Part shown: one piece after another, positions 31,155-41,072 of the stretch
Position numbering within the stretch: the stretch's first letter is position 1
Layout of the letters: every line of letters starts with the position of its first letter
Origin: Rhynchopus sp. YZ270_cl-10
Taxonomy: Eukaryota > Euglenozoa > Diplonemea > Diplonemida > Diplonemidae
NCBI GenBank assembly: GCA_964035575.1
Contig: OZ037859.1
Coordinates: forward strand, 620,001-684,000
Reading direction: 5' to 3'
DNA: 64,000 nt
The notes under the pieces: generated by a model
Told to the model about the DNA's origin: nothing
What the model saw: the letters and a program-made list of their open reading frames with translations, nothing else
Databases searched by the model: none
Made by a program: the position numbers and the translations under genes

Positions 31155-32923
31155 CTAGGGAAGGCGCACGTTCAATACCCAACCACTGAACACTGGTCTT
31201 GAGTCGGTATTGATCCCCTTGACTGCGTCAGGTGTAGGAACGATAGGGGACACCAGCCTCACGTCGTACGGGAGGTTGTCGGCAGCTTTGCGTATACAAA
31301 GCTGCAGCTCACGCTGATCAAAGTACTGTGATGTGATGTGGCATGAGGTACGAGGTATGTATGTTGTGTGTCGCGTTTGTTAACAGCAAGCACAAATAGA
31401 GGCAAAAAAAAAAAAAAAAGGGGGAAAAAAAAAAAAAAAAAACAGAGGATCGCCTTCGAACACAAAGCCTCTCATGACCTAAGAAAGAGATGACATACCG
31501 AAACAATAAAAATGGTGCCACCGGTCTCCTTATCCACATCCACACCCATAATCGCACGACGCAGTGTCTGTGTCACCCATTCAGGGCGTCTGAATAACCC
31601 GTCGGTCCCGTGGAAATCCAGAACCAGTGTATTATACCCTGAACTAAGCCTCCCCAAGAAGCTATCGAATTCAGATGTATGGTAGATAACCCTCTGTGAG
31701 AGGTCTGGCATGTGGTACACAAACCCGCGTCGTGACTGGGTGACCTTGAACTCTGCGTCGTCCTCCACAAAGTTGTACTTCACGTTGTTCTTGGCCACCT
31801 TGAGGTGTTCCTCGGAGCTGTTCACAACGACAACCTTCTTGACCTCGTCCGACTTCAGCAACGACGCTGCAAGCGACCCGTTTGTGTCCCCAAGCACCGC
31901 AACGTTGCCTCTGCTCTGCTCGGTCACCATCTCACGGAACAACCGCTTTTCGGGCCGAAACTGGTGCACCTCCGAGAGGGGGTGCACAAAATGTGCAGTA
32001 CCGTTCTCTGTGACAACAATGTTCTTGAAGTTGCCTCCAAGCATCCCTCTAATGTCTTCAGGGATTGAGCTAGTGATGGCCTTTGACGCGCCTGTAACAT
32101 ACATTGAGGTCACTGGTGTTCGTGTCTGGATGAAGGAGACGATGTTGTGCAAATAGTTTAACGCTACTCTGTCGACAACAAGAACTGAGGCTGCGTCTTG
32201 GTACATCTTCACAACGACACCCGGGCAGCCGTCTGCGTCGCCGTTCAGCAGGACGAAGGACTGCGTCTGCTCGAGGTTCATCACGGTTTGTCTGTACTCA
32301 AGCGCTTTGAAGATGCGGTCGTACCAAAAGCGTGTTCCAAGGGAGAGGTCGCCGTTCTCTGCCTTAGTCTGTATAGGGCCGGTGCCCCTTCTGGAGATCC
32401 AGAAAATGGCGAAGACGGTGCCGTCGGAGGGCTTGTAGTAGCCGTAGCCGAAAACTTTTTCGCCGTTGGGGCCGCGGATCTGGACGGCCTTTGCTGTGGC
32501 ATCTGCATCGGGTAGGGAGGACAGGCCTGCCGTGTACTCTGCCTTGAGGACACGGCTGCGCTTCCTGAAGCCGGGGTTACCGCACAGCACAATGTAGTGT
32601 TTCGTCTTGATGTCGTCCATGTGTTGCTGCGGAAGCGGCATGTCGCGTGCCTCCGCCCCCTCCCCAAGCACATCCTCCTTCGGAATGCGCTCCAAATTGT
32701 TCAGCCGTTCCAACGCCTGCATCCCAAGCAAACGGTCCCGCACAGAAAAGTTCGCATCGTCCTTCACAGACAGCGCAGCCACAGCCGAGTCAGTCTGCGC
32801 CAGGTCCAACATACGTACGTCCTTCGCAGCCTTGCGAGACTGCCGAACCTGCTCAGGCATGACGCTTGAAGCATGCCGCGCCTGCGTTGCCACAGCTTTT
32901 ATTGAAATGCCGCATCGCTTCAT
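31155..32923 (-). CDS. RlmI-like PUA plus SAM methyltransferase-fold protein, two exons
   Basis: Exons are 32923-31499 and 31325-31155; the intron is GTATGT...CACAG and the joint is in phase 0, giving 531 residues. The N-terminus is rich in Arg, Ala and Ser, like a mitochondrial targeting peptide. Residues about 109-180 match the PUA part of RlmI/YccW 23S rRNA methyltransferases (VQIRGPNGEKVFGYGYYKPSD), and LLNGDADGCPGVVV at 226-238 matches the EgDglPGLivD block. The Rossmann part is recognisable around 340-385 (VAVLGDTNGSLAASL then VVVVNSSEEHLKVAKNN). Where the family has a DPP motif this protein reads LDFHG (435-439), so catalysis is doubtful. An organellar ribosome-related role is inferred. 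Confidence 0.85.
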
Positions 32924-33239
32924 TGTTAAAGTGTTCTGCTAGGGTGTTGAAGGAGAAAAGGAGAAAAGGAGAAAGTGAACACAAAAAATCAATTCAATAA
33001 ATTCGAAAGTTTTTTTGTATAAAAAAAATGGGCAAACACCCCCGACCACAACTGCTGGAAAGCGCTGTGTGTGTACGTCTATTTTCTTTGTTTGTTGTAT
33101 CCACTACTATCGACAATCACTTGACACCTACTGGTATAAACATTCTTTTTTCCTTTTTTTGAAAACTTGGTTGTATTAGTGTAGCCACCCTAGAGTGTGC
33201 TCCACTATATGCTCCTTTTTTTCTTTCATCCCCTTTTTT
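32924..33239. other. Intergenic region with repeat fragments
   Basis: It holds a family G hairpin at 33109-33148 (TATCGACAATCACTTGACAC) and a family D-related fragment at 33160-33206. Both lie between the MORN gene's stop and the RlmI-like gene's start. Confidence 0.6.
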
Positions 33240-36200
33240 CTATTGTCTCTGCTGGGCAACTTCTTCCATGATACGCGCCAGCTCCATTTCAAAGTCGACA
33301 TCGAAGTCTGGCACTGTCGAGGCCAGGGTACAGCACTCCGTTGCAGGCAGCTCTGGAGCCTCCTGCGCTTGCTGTGCTGTGTGCTGCGCCTCTCGGGCAC
33401 GGAAGTCTTCGATCGTCGCGCCTACAAAGACGTCATTAAAGTAGAATCCTTCAGACACATCCCCTGAGGGGTACGACAGCCGACCCACCCCATGCCTCAC
33501 ATCTTTGGCCCACTGCCCTACAAAGACACGCCCATCTGCATAGTGCAACTCCCCCATTCCTTGCCGTCTCGAATGCAAGAACATCCCATGATACGTATCG
33601 GCAGAGAGATACGACATGACCCCCTTCCCTGTCATTGCCGCCTCATCCCACTCTCCGGTGTAGGTACATCCATCAGAAAAGGTGAGCGTTCCCTTTCCAT
33701 GCATAAGACCACGTCTCCATTCCCCGTCATACTTCCCGCCCTTAATATTCGGGAGCGTCGTGTTGTATCTGCAGTTTTGCGCGATTGGCTCGAGATGTAC
33801 GTCATAGAGTGTCAATTCAACAGATGCCTGCAGCAAAGCCTCTGCCTTCATATCCCCTTTGAAGTATATCACACCTCGCCCCTCCATCAACCCACCCCTC
33901 CACTCTCCAAAATACGCAGTGCCGTTTTCCCATAGGTATTTGCCAAACCCTGTTTTAACGCCGTGCTCGTAGTGTCCAGAGTACTGTCCGGTGCCGGGGG
34001 TGATGAGAACACCTTCACCATGCGGTACATTGCGTCGCCAGGCACCTGAATAGCTCATTTTGCATGGAAGAGAGTACGTCCCATGGCCTTCCCTGACGGA
34101 GTTCACATAGGCCCCTTCATATTCATGTCCATGGGTGCAGAGGTGCCCCTTCCCATGGTATTCACCTTCAAGGAAACCACCTCGATAGCGTAATCCTCCT
34201 GACTCAAGATCCCCAAATCCATCAAATTTGTTGTCCTTAAACCCGCCGTTGTAAGAATGGACGTCAGGGACATTGAGAACACCGTGGCCGCACCGTGCTC
34301 CATCCCGCCACTCTCCTTCGTAATATGAATCGTTGCCTCCCTGCACGTTGTCAGCCTTTTTGTCCCCTGATACAGTATGCTGCAGGGAACCATAACCGTG
34401 GCGCACATTGTTGCGAAAGCCGCCTTCGTAAACCTCTTCCACGGAGACTGGACCGGTTGTCACAGAACGCTCCCTGCCTTCGCCATGGCGGTGCCCTGCA
34501 CAGAAGCCCCCTACATACTCATGCGTTGTTTCCTTTTCTTCTGTTGTGGCCGACCCGGTGCCGTGCAGTGCGTCGTACCTGAGAGGTCCTGAGGAGGTTT
34601 GGTACTGTGGTAGATCTGTCAGGGTACCTAGCGTCCAATGACCGTAGAGGTGTGATCCGTCTGGGAAGGACCATTTTCCGGTACCGTCTTCTGTACCGTG
34701 GGTGAAGGCGCCTTCGTAGATTTCACCGTTGATGAAGGTTTTGCGGCCGTATCCGTGGGGGAGGTCGTCCAGCCAGATGCCTTCGTACATGGCCACATCA
34801 TCCCCTTCTGGAAAGGCATTTGACCGTCCATAGCCTCTGCGTCTACCCCGCCACCACGACCCTTCGTAGAACTGTCCGTTCGCGAGAGTCAATACACCCT
34901 TTCCGGTTAAGGTTCCAAAACACCATGTTCCGTTGTACTCTGCATGGTCGGCCCAAGATTGCGATCCCTGTCCATGTCGCTGCATGGTGCCTAAGGAGAC
35001 CTCCCCTTCGTAGACCCCTCCTTCGCAGGAAAAGGCTGCAACAGGTTTTTTTTCTGGAAGCGCAAAGTATTTGAGAATGAGGAGAATGATAAGAAAGGTT
35101 GTCCCGAATGCGAGCATGTTGAATGGCGAGACCGCGCTCGGGTCGCGCAGTGCAAAGCTGTAACCCTGCGTGATGGCGCACCAGAATGCGAGGAGCAGAA
35201 CCCCATTTTGGAAAAAATTCATTTTCTCCACAACATATGGTCGTTGGGAGACACTACTGTACAAAAGCAAGAAAGTTGTTACAATAACAACCAAAAGAAA
35301 GAGCACCGGAAACGGTTTGAAAAATAGCGTCGCAACTGCAAGCAGAAACTTAAAATGCAGCTGCATTGTTGTGTACCGCACACTCACTGCGACGTCGAGG
35401 CTCTTTTCTACCCCTACTGCTGTTGAGAATATGCATGCACCATAATACAACAGTAATGTGACCGCAGAAATGAAGACTCTTTGCATGTGCGCCCCTGAAT
35501 AACATAGAATCTCCTCCGTGAACCTCAGCCCCTCCTCTTTGTACTGTTCGCAGTGGAAGTTCGAGAGAAGGACAATCATAAGCGGCAGACACAACGTTCG
35601 CACCAACATTTCTTGCAACATCTGAATGCAACAAACGACATTGGTTTGAGTAACTATCACCATAAGAGCTCTACCCCGCTTTGCACAGAATACGATTAAT
35701 AGGTACGGCAGAAAACACAAAATGGTTGCCACCCAAATAAACGCAATAATCGCATAAAAGGTTCCTCCACTTTTTGGGTCATCACCAAGGTGAATCCAGG
35801 AGACAAGAAGATCTCCTGTTGATGTCATTTCATCTGAATATTCGAACCGTTCGTTAAACGTTATTGCGAGCATCTGAGGGAGTTCGACAACGAGAAGCGC
35901 TATGCAGGCGACCCAACGCAAACCGAGTCTCTCACTGTCAAAACAACGTGGCTTTCCTTCTAGCCCGGTTCCCTTTGCATAGGCAATTGAAAGGGACCAT
36001 GATACCACCCAGATCAACCCCAAACCCACGCAGGTCATGAGCAAATGCAAGGTGTGGGTTCCATCCTCTGAGAAAGGCTGGACGTCAGCGACACGGCAGA
36101 GTTCGTCTGGTAGAGGTGGTGCGTCGGTAGGCGGGGATAGGGTGCTTGTATTGTCAATGGGAAAATAGGGGAGAGACCCCTCCTCGTCTTGTCGCATGGT

Positions 36201-36284
36201 ACATCGGAAAAGCCCCTGAGTGACATTCAGGTCCGCTGCAATCTGTGCAACCGAGGTTGCATTTGATAACACCCATTCCCACAT
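33240..36284 (-). CDS. Polytopic membrane protein with about twenty MORN repeats
   Basis: A single exon of 1,014 residues. The first 75 residues carry N-glycosylation-type sites (NAT, NVT, NTS). About eight or nine hydrophobic helices follow up to residue 420, for example LLMTCVGLGLIWVVSW, AIIAFIWVATILCFLP and FLLVVIVTTFLLLY. From there to about residue 960 there is a run of MORN repeats of the YEGEWRDG...GHG type, with YxGxW/F and xGxG signatures. The acidic C-terminus ends in a short Glu/Gln segment. MORN repeats commonly bind lipid or scaffold proteins at membranes. The membrane domain is not a family I recognise, so transport or signalling cannot be assigned. Confidence 0.88.
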   Translation of the reverse strand: MWEWVLSNATSVAQIAADLNVTQGLFRCTMRQDEEGSLPYFPIDNTSTLSPPTDAPPLPDELCRVADVQPFSEDGTHTLHLLMTCVGLGLIWVVSWSLSIAYAKGTGLEGKPRCFDSERLGLRWVACIALLVVELPQMLAITFNERFEYSDEMTSTGDLLVSWIHLGDDPKSGGTFYAIIAFIWVATILCFLPYLLIVFCAKRGRALMVIVTQTNVVCCIQMLQEMLVRTLCLPLMIVLLSNFHCEQYKEEGLRFTEEILCYSGAHMQRVFISAVTLLLYYGACIFSTAVGVEKSLDVAVSVRYTTMQLHFKFLLAVATLFFKPFPVLFLLVVIVTTFLLLYSSVSQRPYVVEKMNFFQNGVLLLAFWCAITQGYSFALRDPSAVSPFNMLAFGTTFLIILLILKYFALPEKKPVAAFSCEGGVYEGEVSLGTMQRHGQGSQSWADHAEYNGTWCFGTLTGKGVLTLANGQFYEGSWWRGRRRGYGRSNAFPEGDDVAMYEGIWLDDLPHGYGRKTFINGEIYEGAFTHGTEDGTGKWSFPDGSHLYGHWTLGTLTDLPQYQTSSGPLRYDALHGTGSATTEEKETTHEYVGGFCAGHRHGEGRERSVTTGPVSVEEVYEGGFRNNVRHGYGSLQHTVSGDKKADNVQGGNDSYYEGEWRDGARCGHGVLNVPDVHSYNGGFKDNKFDGFGDLESGGLRYRGGFLEGEYHGKGHLCTHGHEYEGAYVNSVREGHGTYSLPCKMSYSGAWRRNVPHGEGVLITPGTGQYSGHYEHGVKTGFGKYLWENGTAYFGEWRGGLMEGRGVIYFKGDMKAEALLQASVELTLYDVHLEPIAQNCRYNTTLPNIKGGKYDGEWRRGLMHGKGTLTFSDGCTYTGEWDEAAMTGKGVMSYLSADTYHGMFLHSRRQGMGELHYADGRVFVGQWAKDVRHGVGRLSYPSGDVSEGFYFNDVFVGATIEDFRAREAQHTAQQAQEAPELPATECCTLASTVPDFDVDFEMELARIMEEVAQQRQ

Positions 36285-36662
36285 TATGTCATGTCAAAAA
36301 AACGCTTTGCTAAAATAATGATTTTTTTGATGGAGGGGGGATCAAAAGAGGGGAGGGAGAAATGGGGGGGAAAAAAAAGTGTACTTTTTTTTGTTCAGAA
36401 ACCCGATCTGCCCTTTTTTTAAAAAATAAAACTCTTACAACGAGAGAAGAAAAAAAAAACCACGCGTAAATCGGGGTAACATCGTTAATTTTTTTTTTCC
36501 CATAAAAGAGTTTGGGGAAAAAGAAAGAGGTGGGAGGTAGCAGAAGGAAGCAGATTCTAGTTCACAAACCAATGAAAAAGAGGGCTTGGAGGGAGAGAAC
36601 AGAGGGTCTTTATTTAAAAAAAAATTTTTAAAGTTGGCATGGTGTTCCCGAAAGGGCCCATA

Positions 36663-36766
36663 TTGACAGGTCCTTGACATGTCCTTGACACAAGGTTTAC
36701 AGGGGAAAATGACACACCCCCCCTATATTGACATGTCCTTGACATGTCGTTGACATGTCCCCGACA
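36663..36766 (+). repeat. TTGACATGTCC tandem repeat array, two blocks
   Basis: Block one, 36663-36692, has TTGACAGGTCC, TTGACATGTCC and TTGACAC. Block two, 36728-36766, has three TTGACATGTC[C/G] units and a CCGACA half unit. The core GACATGTC is itself a palindrome. The array lies 380 bases upstream of the MORN gene start. Confidence 0.75.
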
Positions 36767-37059
36767 GCAGATCGGTAACACCAGTTGGGGAAATAATAAT
36801 TGCGTTTTGGAGGCTGTTTGTTTCCTCCTTCCTCCCCCCTTTTCCCAAACCCGGGTTTCTTTTCCTCTCCATTGGATGGTTGTCTTCAACCTCTCAAAAC
36901 CCAATTTACCAAAACACAAAAATGTAACGTAGGTGCGTCTATACTAATAGAGTACAGAGTCCCTGCAACATGAGGTAAAAAAAAAAAATGTAAGTGCTTA
37001 TTTATAGTAACGAAAAAAGAAGAAGAAAATAGACGAAAAAATAAGATAGAAAAGTTTAT

Positions 37060-37095
37060 AAGATGAACCTAAGCCTCTCGTGCTTTGAGTCACCT
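37060..37095 (+). repeat. Family A hairpin
   Basis: AAGATGAACCTAAGCCTCTC then GTGCTTTGAGTCACCTC; a TG insertion interrupts the 3' arm. Confidence 0.7.
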
Positions 37096-37502
37096 CAACA
37101 GAGAACTTTTCATATGCAACACAAAACCTGCATCTCCCCCTGCCCCACCCCTTTCCCGTCACCATTAATTTTTTTTTCAAAAATGGTGAGGGAAAAAAAA
37201 AAGTCTTATTTACGTTGGATCAGGATTATTGAACTTTTTTTTTTTGAAAATTTCCCTTGTTTATAAAAAAAAAATCACCCATCTCCTGGGCACCTTTTCG
37301 CCCCCATCCCCATTTTTTTTGTTTTGTTTTGTCTTCCAAAATAATAATTTGTTACAAGAAGGGAGTTTCCAAAAAAGAGAAAAAATGCCTCCTCTCAGAA
37401 GCCCCCCCTTATTGTAGTGAATATGTGTACAGCAAACGGGAGATTTGTAAAAGTAGCAAGTAAAAAGCAGCGTCCTTGCCGTTCCTTTTTTGTTGTCTCA
37501 AC

Positions 37503-37540
37503 CACCACTTTACACCTACTGGTGTACAGTGATTGTCGAT
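37503..37540 (-). repeat. Family G hairpin, reversed copy
   Basis: On the minus strand it reads TATCGACAATCACTGTACAC then CAGTAGGTGTAAAG. The TACACC/GGTGTA arms pair. Other family G copies read on the plus strand. Confidence 0.55.
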
Positions 37541-37851
37541 ACAACTAACCGAAACTTTTTTTTTGGTGAGAATCTGGATTGAGGATCCAGAACCCCACAG
37601 TTCCATTTTTTTTCTCATTAAACTTTGTGGAGCACAATCAAGAATAGCAAAGAAAATCAGTATCACGTTGGTAGGAAAGCGGGAAAAAAAAAAGGGGGGG
37701 GCGGGGAAGTATTTTTTTTTTTTCGTTGATTTTGCTCAACCCCCTCCTTCAAGGAAGAAAGGATTGGCGACCATACCAACGTTCTACCAACTCTTCCTAT
37801 TAAAGGAAAGCTTTATTTTGTTGGGGTAAAAAAAAAAAAAGAAAAGAAAAG

Positions 37852-37885
37852 TTGAAAGATGAACATGCCTCATATACACATCTTT
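37852..37885 (+). repeat. Family B hairpin
   Basis: TTGAAAGATGAACATGCCTC then CACATCTTTAA; the outer arms are perfect. Confidence 0.7.
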
Positions 37886-38032
37886 AAAAAATGGATGGGA
37901 AGTAGCCTTTTTTTTGCGCACTGGTCCCTGTTGCCTTTCGCAAAAAAGAAAAAAAAAATCGTGAAAAATATATTAAAAAAAAATGCTTTATGTGGCGAAA
38001 AAAAGGGCGAATTTGCGGGTAGTCATTTTTTA

Positions 38033-39654
38033 TCATGACGACACAGCGGGCGAGCAAAGCTCCTCAACACCCTTCAGGAAGGCGGCGTAGTCGCTGTCCT
38101 CGGTGTATTTCGCGTGTATTGCCTTGGCCTGGTCGTTCCCCTCCCCCAGCTTCTCCCCGAAGACGATGAGCAGCTTCTCCTCAACCTTCTCCGTCTTCTT
38201 GTGCGGTTTCGTGCTAGCAGTGTTGGTGTTCGTGTTGCTAGGGTTCCCTGTGGACTGCTGCTTGTGTGAGTGCCCACCACCGCCACCACCCCCGCTGCTG
38301 GCATGTCCTCCAGATTTACCCCGTTTTGCAAGAATCATTGCAGTAGCAGCCTCCTTGAAGGCAGTCAGGTCGTCTCCGGTGCCGTACTTTGCGTGGAGCT
38401 GCGGGGGGAGGAGGGGATAGTAAATTTTGGCGTTGGATTGACCATGAGTAAAATTTTGTTTGATTATAGACTACTATCACTAGAGAGTAGCCGCCCACTA
38501 GAAAGTAAACAAAATTAATATTCAAGAAATGCAGAGGAGACTTCCCCGTAGAGGTTCTTTTGGGGGATTTTTTTGGGGGGCCAGGAGTGGGTTCGTAAAT
38601 GCTAGAGGGGAGGGAGGTTCTGTACATACCGCCTTCGCCTCGTCGTTTCCTTCCCTGAGCAATTCCCCGAACTCTATCAGCATGGCCTCTTCGTCGCGTG
38701 GGGACACACCGTCGTGGTGGTTGTGGTGGTTGTGGTTGTTGTGGTGGTGGTTGCTGTGGTTGTTGTACCCGCCGTGGCCACCTCCGTGCCTGTTGTTGTA
38801 TCCACCGTGGCCGTGCTGTATTTAGTGGTAATGGTGACACATTTAAGCAGAGGTTGTACCAAGTCAACATTAGGTTCAGATTCTCAATCCAAGAGACCAG
38901 AGAGAGGTGGAAGCCTTGGTGAAGTGTGTGAAGAAAAAGAAGAAAATGGTGGCAAAAACTCACCTTAGCTTTTCAAAATCCGGGAAACCCCACACTTAGT
39001 TGGTAGGTTGTTTTGACCGATGTTTATACCGCGACTATAAATAATAAAGCATTTGGAATGCGCCATTTGTGTAAATATCATTCACATACTCTCTCGTTCC
39101 TTCCGCCGCCGTTCCCGCCGAAGCCCCCTCCGTGCTGGTTGAGAAGCGTCACGTTCATTGCACGTGGTTTGTCACGGGTTGCGTCAAACTCCATATCGAA
39201 CGAAACCTTTTGGGGGTGAATGCAATTGGTTCAGATTTACTAAAGTCAGACAATATTGATAAGCTCCATTGCTCCTCAAAGACTCGGAATACTAAGAGTC
39301 AAAATGTGCCAAACGACGCATCTCAGTCGAACACATGCAAAGAGCGGCAGTGGTACGTACCGTAAGAGAATGGGGGCGGTTCACTTATACAAATATTTTG
39401 AGAGGAAAGCACTCAAAGCCCAAATGAAAGACAGGCGATACAGAACACATTGCAATGCTGTACCTTCCCCCTTCGATCACATCTCCAAACGACGGCGGGA
39501 GTGGTGTGGTTTGACATACCTCGTCTCCTCCCAGCGGGACACCGTTCATGATGGTGCTGGCGTGCACGAACACATCGTCATCATTGCCGTGCTCGCGGAT
39601 GAATCCGTAATTCTTGCCGGACATCCATTTATAGACAGTCCCCCAATGGGACAT
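38033..39654 (-). CDS. Cold-shock-domain protein with duplicated C-terminal module, four exons
   Basis: Exons are 39654-39520, 39206-39090, 38815-38630 and 38398-38033; all introns are GTATGT...AG in phase 0, giving 267 residues. Residues 1-71 form a cold-shock domain: GTVYKWMSGKNYGFI carries the RNP1-like surface, DDVFVHAS the RNP2, and an intron splits the domain after GGDE. An Asn/His/Gly-rich linker follows. Then come two copies of one module at residues 129-167 and 222-260, sharing 20 of 39 residues, including FGE, EGND, AKA and HAKY. Copy one is split by intron 3 and copy two is not. Cold-shock domains bind single-stranded RNA or DNA. The module's function is unknown to me. Confidence 0.9.
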
Positions 39655-39994
39655 ATTTGCAACTTTTTTTTGTGTGTGTGTTTGTCTTGTGTAATGAAAA
39701 CCTCTCCTTTTCTTAGAGCAGATGGGGACCTTTTTAGTGTTTGTCTCCTTTTCGTGTACAGAACAATGAATTTCCTGGAGGTGGTTGTGGGGAGGGGAGG
39801 TGGTAAAACAAACTGAACGAAAAAAATCGCAAAAAAAAAAAAAAACGAACTCTTTTTTATACTACTTGCAGAACGTTCAATACAACAACTGGGGGTGGCG
39901 TGCTGGCCGTAGAAGCGGGAGGGGGGGTGGTAAAAAAGCAAACCTTTCTTAGGGAATCTTGCCAGGGAGGTGAGAGAGTGTGGTATGTCTCTTG

Positions 39995-40099
39995 TACACG
40001 ACGGTTGAAGTAAATGATTTGACTTGTGGTTTTATTTGTGGTTTCACCGTTGGCTTGCAACGGTGAAACCACAAGTCAAGTCATTTACTTCGTCGTGCA
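39995..40099. mobile_element. Foldback MITE, copy 2
   Basis: The right arm CACAAGTCAAGTCATTTACTT with CGTCGTGCA matches the left arm of copy 1 at 14983, so the two copies are in opposite orientation. The centre GGTTTCACCGTTGGCTTGCA pairs with ACGGTGAAACC. Confidence 0.75.
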
Positions 40100-40631
40100 G
40101 CTAAAAACATAAGCCCTTTTCACCTCTCTCCATTTCTCCGTAAAAAGATGGCTTTTTCATGTACAACAATAATAGAAACAAAGGCTGAGAGAAAACACGC
40201 AATACATACACAGAAAAAGAATACTCAGATGAACGCTCACAATGCACACACAACTAAAGCAAGATCTTAAACGATAATGTGTCTTGAAAATACAAAAAGT
40301 CCTCTCCCTTTGATGCGTTACCATAACACTGGGGGGGTGGATCCTCAACCATGCTTTCCCTACCTAGATAAAACAGACTTCAAAAAAAAAGGGGAAAAAA
40401 GCGGACAGACATAATAATCAAACCCAAAAAAGGGCAACATTTTGTGGAAAAAAAAAAAAAAGAAGAAGAAAAAATGTTTTGATAATGAGCCGAAAGCACC
40501 TCGTGCTCACCTCAGAGGAAACAAAACTCACAACCCTCCCTCCCCTCCCCGACCTTTGCTTTCTTTTTTTTTTTGCATGTTCCCTTTGTGGGATTAGGCA
40601 GGGTGAAAAAAATTATAAGAAAAAAGAAAAA

Positions 40632-40674
40632 TTGAAAAGACGAATGTGACTCTCGTGCGCACACATATTTTTCG
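40632..40674 (+). repeat. Family B hairpin
   Basis: TTGAAAAGACGAATGTGACT then CTCGTGCGCACACATATTTTTC; inner ATGTG/CACAT arms. Confidence 0.6.
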
Positions 40675-40691
40675 ACTAAATTTGAAAGAGG

Positions 40692-40780
40692 AGTTGAAAG
40701 TGCAAACGCCTTACTTTCATTGGTCATTCACTCGACGGACGCAGATACAGTTTCCTTTGGGGTTATCGAACCCCCAGAGA
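40692..40780 (+). repeat. Family C copy
   Basis: GTTGAAAGTGCAAACGCCTT, a changed middle with CATTGGTCATTC, CGACGGACGCAGATAC, then GGGGTTATCGAACCCCCAGA. Confidence 0.7.
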
Positions 40781-40799
40781 AAAAAATAAAAAACGTTTT

Positions 40800-40827
40800 A
40801 AGATGAACCTAAGCCTCTTGCTTAGAA
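40800..40827 (+). repeat. Family A hairpin, 3' truncated
   Basis: AAGATGAACCTAAGCCTCTT then GCTTAG; the inner arms are perfect and the outer 3' arm is missing. Confidence 0.65.
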
Positions 40828-41072
40828 ACAGTATAAAGTTTATTCGTTTGCACATTGCCCGTTTATTGAAAAAAACGTTTGTATTCATTCAGGAATACAC
40901 CTCACGGATGCTCTTGACTGTACCTTTCTTCTCAAGGAATGATGTTCACAAAAGCAAGGGCGTTTCGCAACACAGTACTTCCCTGCCCGCCCCTTTTTAA
41001 AATCTTGGGATAATATCAGACAAATGGTGTACTCACTATACTTTCATCTGATCCCCTCTCTCTCCTTGCCTT

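Larger units (their letters stand above)
36285..38032. other. Repeat-bearing intergenic region
   Basis: It holds the TTGACATGTCC tandem repeats, family A at 37060, family B at 37852, and a reversed family G hairpin at 37503-37540. No supported gene. Confidence 0.55.
39655..41072. other. Repeat-bearing intergenic region
   Basis: It holds foldback MITE copy 2, family A-like remnants near 40482, and intact family B, C and A copies between 40632 and 40827. No supported gene. Confidence 0.55.

Noticed and set aside
31472-31498. C-terminal residues VCHLFLRS of the RlmI-like frame
   Set aside because: They are read from the intron; the spliced second exon gives a better 56-residue C-terminus.
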